Assembly (NCBI GenBank): GCA_905214155.1
Contig: CAJMLC010000112.1
Coordinates: 1-6,408, forward strand
Direction of reading: 5' to 3'
Source: an uncultured bacterium
GTDB taxonomy: Bacteria > Bacillota > Clostridia > Oscillospirales > Oscillospiraceae
Length of the DNA: 6,408 nt
Part shown: one piece after another, positions 5,401 through 6,408 of the stretch
Position numbering within the stretch: the stretch's first letter is position 1
Layout: each line of letters starts with the position of its first letter
Position numbers and translations under genes: made by a program
The notes under the pieces: model-generated
The model's database searches: none
What the model was told of the DNA's origin: nothing
The model's input: only the letters and a program-made list of their open reading frames with translations

Positions 5401-6325
5401 GGAGGTCAAAGCACCGGATACCGTCATCGTCAGCCCGCGCCGCAAATACCCCATCTGGTTCGGCAGCACGCCGCTGAATGTCAACAACTATCAGCCCGCC
5501 GAGCTTTCCAGCAGCGGCAGCGGCGAGACGGGCACCGGCGACATCTCCACCCAGGCGCTCTTCGCCGCGCCGATGCGCGCTGCGGCCTTCTCCGCCACGA
5601 ATGCGGACAAAACGAGTGTCCTGACCATCGAAATGAACGGCAAGACCACCATCCAGAACGAGAATGCCAGCAGCCTTGTCATCGACGATCCCAAGGCCTT
5701 TGAAAACGGCGCGGCGATCAAGGTCGTTACGCGCAAGGACAGCAAAACGGTCCTGCTCGGCACGTGGGAGTTCACAAAGAATTCAGACAAGGTCAACGGC
5801 GGCTTCAATGCCGGGCTGCAGATCACATCCAACAGCAACACCATTTCTGTCACGGTCACTGACTCGCCTGCGCTTTCCACGCTGACGCCCACGCTGACTA
5901 TCCCCGTCCCCACCGACTGGAAGGCCGCGACCGTCACCGGCCCGGACGGCAAGGCGCAGTATGTCCCGATCAACACCGACAGCGTCACATGCTCCGTTAC
6001 GAAGGGCGGCCTGTACACCATCCAGAAGGCCACGCCAGTCTGGGCCTACGACCCCGCCATCACCGGCACCACCTTCACCGCCAAGCTCGACACCGGAATG
6101 TTGGGGACCGACCGATCGGGTCTTACTGGCATCCTCGCGGTCTACGATGCAAGCGGTCGAATGCTCGCCTGTTATACGGAAAGTCTTACAGATACCACAT
6201 TCCAGACGACCGTCACCGCTGCGGTCTTGAATAAGGCGAAGACCTTCAAGCTCTTCAACCTCGGCGGCAGCAGCCAGCCGCTCAACCGCTCCATCCGGTG
6301 GGATTCTTCAAGCATCAAAAACTGA
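2420..6325 (+). CDS. Large secreted protein: duplicated N-terminal domains, right-handed beta-helix, C-terminal beta modules
   Basis: The product has 1301 residues. Residues 1-25 are a signal peptide (MKKR, a Leu-rich core, then PAAAAA), so it is exported. Two homologous units of about 255 residues follow: LPP at 143 and 398, and TLWLL at 178 and 432. Residues about 550-720 are beta-rich and less clear. From about 732 to 970 rungs of a pectin-lyase-like beta-helix repeat, with Phe at 864, 886, 914, 942 and 966 in contexts such as FKNCGTGIRID and FYNCGIGVDL. A Ser/Gly-rich linker begins near 1026, then beta-sandwich-like modules; the last (about 1213-1301) resembles C-terminal domains of clostridial surface proteins. 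No LPXTG, SLH or dockerin signature and no catalytic site is recognisable, so glycan binding or degradation is only a guess. The ATG at 2420 follows GGAGGAG by 6 nt; an upstream in-frame TTG (2405) is rejected. It has its own promoter and terminator. Confidence 0.9.
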   Translation: MKKRILSCVLALVLLLTLLPAAAAATEADTTESTVPQLYSEFMNQNSNGWTSTGEKQPGLYLPTYGDPYLLYQRIWIKTNGIRSRVTSVTSQNGCYEITRYENGENSGDSIFQFTAKKTGSDTLVFSTADNESALRYPIEVQLPPCAFYSSDKASADTFLGGSYQHALDVTCAGADRTLWLLTESPLYALSSITLVLDGQELESKASIVNGISRYEYTIDGQKLRAEWLSRADGNGNGNGLKLTILSGASSIVLPSAGRQLFISVTAHCSEDAASSTSLSSGTLRLRPDHRINYCYVNSKDNKYVANTATIRNDLRFNITSKEQSTLLAFYYRGPETDALTPISCDNITITPSDGVTISKMSGQDDHILLFSGWKLGTYTISCSVGGNTYSQPLFVTLPPVGLFTEPVYDFEYYVINSNYERNISTETDALTLWLLCNVGFSSDVKLVGATMNDEALTLGDDGTATLDGKQIAQFQLVPLSDGSAQYGLKITFSDGKALNALFGTSHRLNFSVYVKSERFSTRSRFQISNTDTTPSGPTAELGKNSGSTDDKADTTISGGGCVYVRYGGKIYSIALALPRDSGALDPVISGFGSMFDEEAVKKNWARGDTLRLAVFTDMTESNYSEAKNMIPKLIKRASFRITDTSYEETGGFLSWDDPVAPTEEAPYYSLYYCISPASGQSGVGYISVDITLKDGVDFVEKPEGGEWKVITAPPYPSTITLQAHSRIQETTTIDCAALGLDTMDKLNAYLNAEVGFPTGNEHRIEINLAPVAYEGVLQFEGNRPTNAEAAIVSLHGTVDEKSKTVTTIYGGLEIGGHLMVLSDLYVTPHPTDGTKNLTDSSGNTIGLHATQSAALSNVDAVTFDGFNIGLDCDRIGYVCASTCVFKNCGTGIRIDSGAIEGGNNNSEWNGNTFYNCGIGVDLISLPQYISPYRLRFYENNFLNSKEADIRVPADFDDTYYFYRNFFGTLPEGTKLTGSALEGATYANSNIKAGEVKAPDTVIVSPRRKYPIWFGSTPLNVNNYQPAELSSSGSGETGTGDISTQALFAAPMRAAAFSATNADKTSVLTIEMNGKTTIQNENASSLVIDDPKAFENGAAIKVVTRKDSKTVLLGTWEFTKNSDKVNGGFNAGLQITSNSNTISVTVTDSPALSTLTPTLTIPVPTDWKAATVTGPDGKAQYVPINTDSVTCSVTKGGLYTIQKATPVWAYDPAITGTTFTAKLDTGMLGTDRSGLTGILAVYDASGRMLACYTESLTDTTFQTTVTAAVLNKAKTFKLFNLGGSSQPLNRSIRWDSSSIKN
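2831..3979 (+). repeat. Two diverged tandem protein units in the beta-helix protein
   Basis: The most alike parts of the two units correspond to residues about 138-265 (2831-3214) and 393-520 (3596-3979). Shared landmarks in the same order are a strand ending LPP, an aromatic-rich stretch, TLWLL, a strand plus DGQEL or NDEAL, IDGQKL or LDGKQI, then DG...GLKLTI or DG...GLKITF, and a final strand LFISVTAH or LNFSVYVK. The landmarks are offset by about 249-255 residues. The DNA has diverged, so this is an old duplication seen only at protein level. Confidence 0.6.
3119..3136 (+). repeat. In-frame hexanucleotide microsatellite (GGAAAT)3
   Basis: Three perfect tandem copies of GGAAAT encode GNGNGN within the turn DGNGNGNGLKL, Asp being residue 233. 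Copy-number change by slippage would add or remove Gly-Asn pairs without shifting the frame. The matching turn in the second unit (Asp482, DGSAQYGLKI) has no such repeat. Confidence 0.85.
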
Positions 6326-6335
6326 CCACACCCGC

Positions 6336-6371
6336 AAGCAGCGGGCCGGGATCCCCCGGCCCGCTGCTTTT
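6336..6371 (+). terminator. Strong rho-independent terminator of the beta-helix gene
   Basis: Positions 6336-6350 pair perfectly with 6355-6369 (15 bp, almost all GC apart from the AA/TT base), closing a four-base ATCC loop. A short T run (6368-6371) overlaps and follows the stem. It begins 10 bp after the TGA, marking the end of the transcription unit. The complementary AA at the other foot is too short to make it a convincing bidirectional terminator. Confidence 0.92.
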
Positions 6372-6391
6372 CCATTCCCGCTGTACCCTGT

Positions 6392-6407
6392 AGGGGCGGA
6401 CGCCCCT
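6392..6407. repeat. GC-rich palindrome at the right edge, possibly the start of a repeat element
   Basis: AGGGGCG (6392-6398) and CGCCCCT (6401-6407) form a perfect 7-bp inverted repeat around GA, and the sequence is cut by the window end. CTGTAGGGGCGGACG-type starts recall REP-like intergenic repeats I associate with Oscillospiraceae genomes (memory, unverified). No open reading frame or T tract accompanies it here. Confidence 0.4.
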
Positions 6408-6408
6408 G

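Overview
The window looks like chromosomal DNA of a GC-rich anaerobic Clostridia bacterium, most likely a gut member of the Oscillospiraceae. This is inferred from strong AGGAGG-type ribosome binding sites, compact sigma-A-like promoters, GC-rich U-tailed terminators, and the families present: an SPFH/'virion core' protein, a Cytidylate_kin2 protein, a DUF3006 protein, a Dabb protein and a large secreted beta-helix protein. No species can be named from the sequence alone.

Layout. The left third (1-1731) is read on the minus strand. It holds the first 52 codons of an SPFH-domain protein that runs off the left edge, a cytidylate-kinase-like gene with a near-consensus promoter and its own terminator, a 223-bp palindromic MITE-like element, and a small helical-bundle protein. 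From a short divergent region (1732-1813) the window is read on the plus strand: a two-gene operon (DUF3006 protein, then a Dabb protein), and then a 1301-residue exported protein with its own promoter and a strong terminator. The last bases enter another GC-rich palindrome.

The genes do not form one pathway. The minus-strand genes look like separately transcribed housekeeping or accessory genes. The large protein is the main accessory feature: a signal peptide, two homologous N-terminal units of about 255 residues, a third less clear beta-rich region, a right-handed beta-helix with PbH1-like rungs, and C-terminal beta-sandwich-like modules. No cell-wall anchor is visible.

The observations most worth following are the MITE-like element at 1076-1298, with arms of about 70 bases and its right end 1 nt past a stop codon, and the duplicated N-terminal architecture of the beta-helix protein. 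I see no CRISPR array, tRNA, rRNA, toxin-antitoxin pair, phage gene or convincing new defence system.
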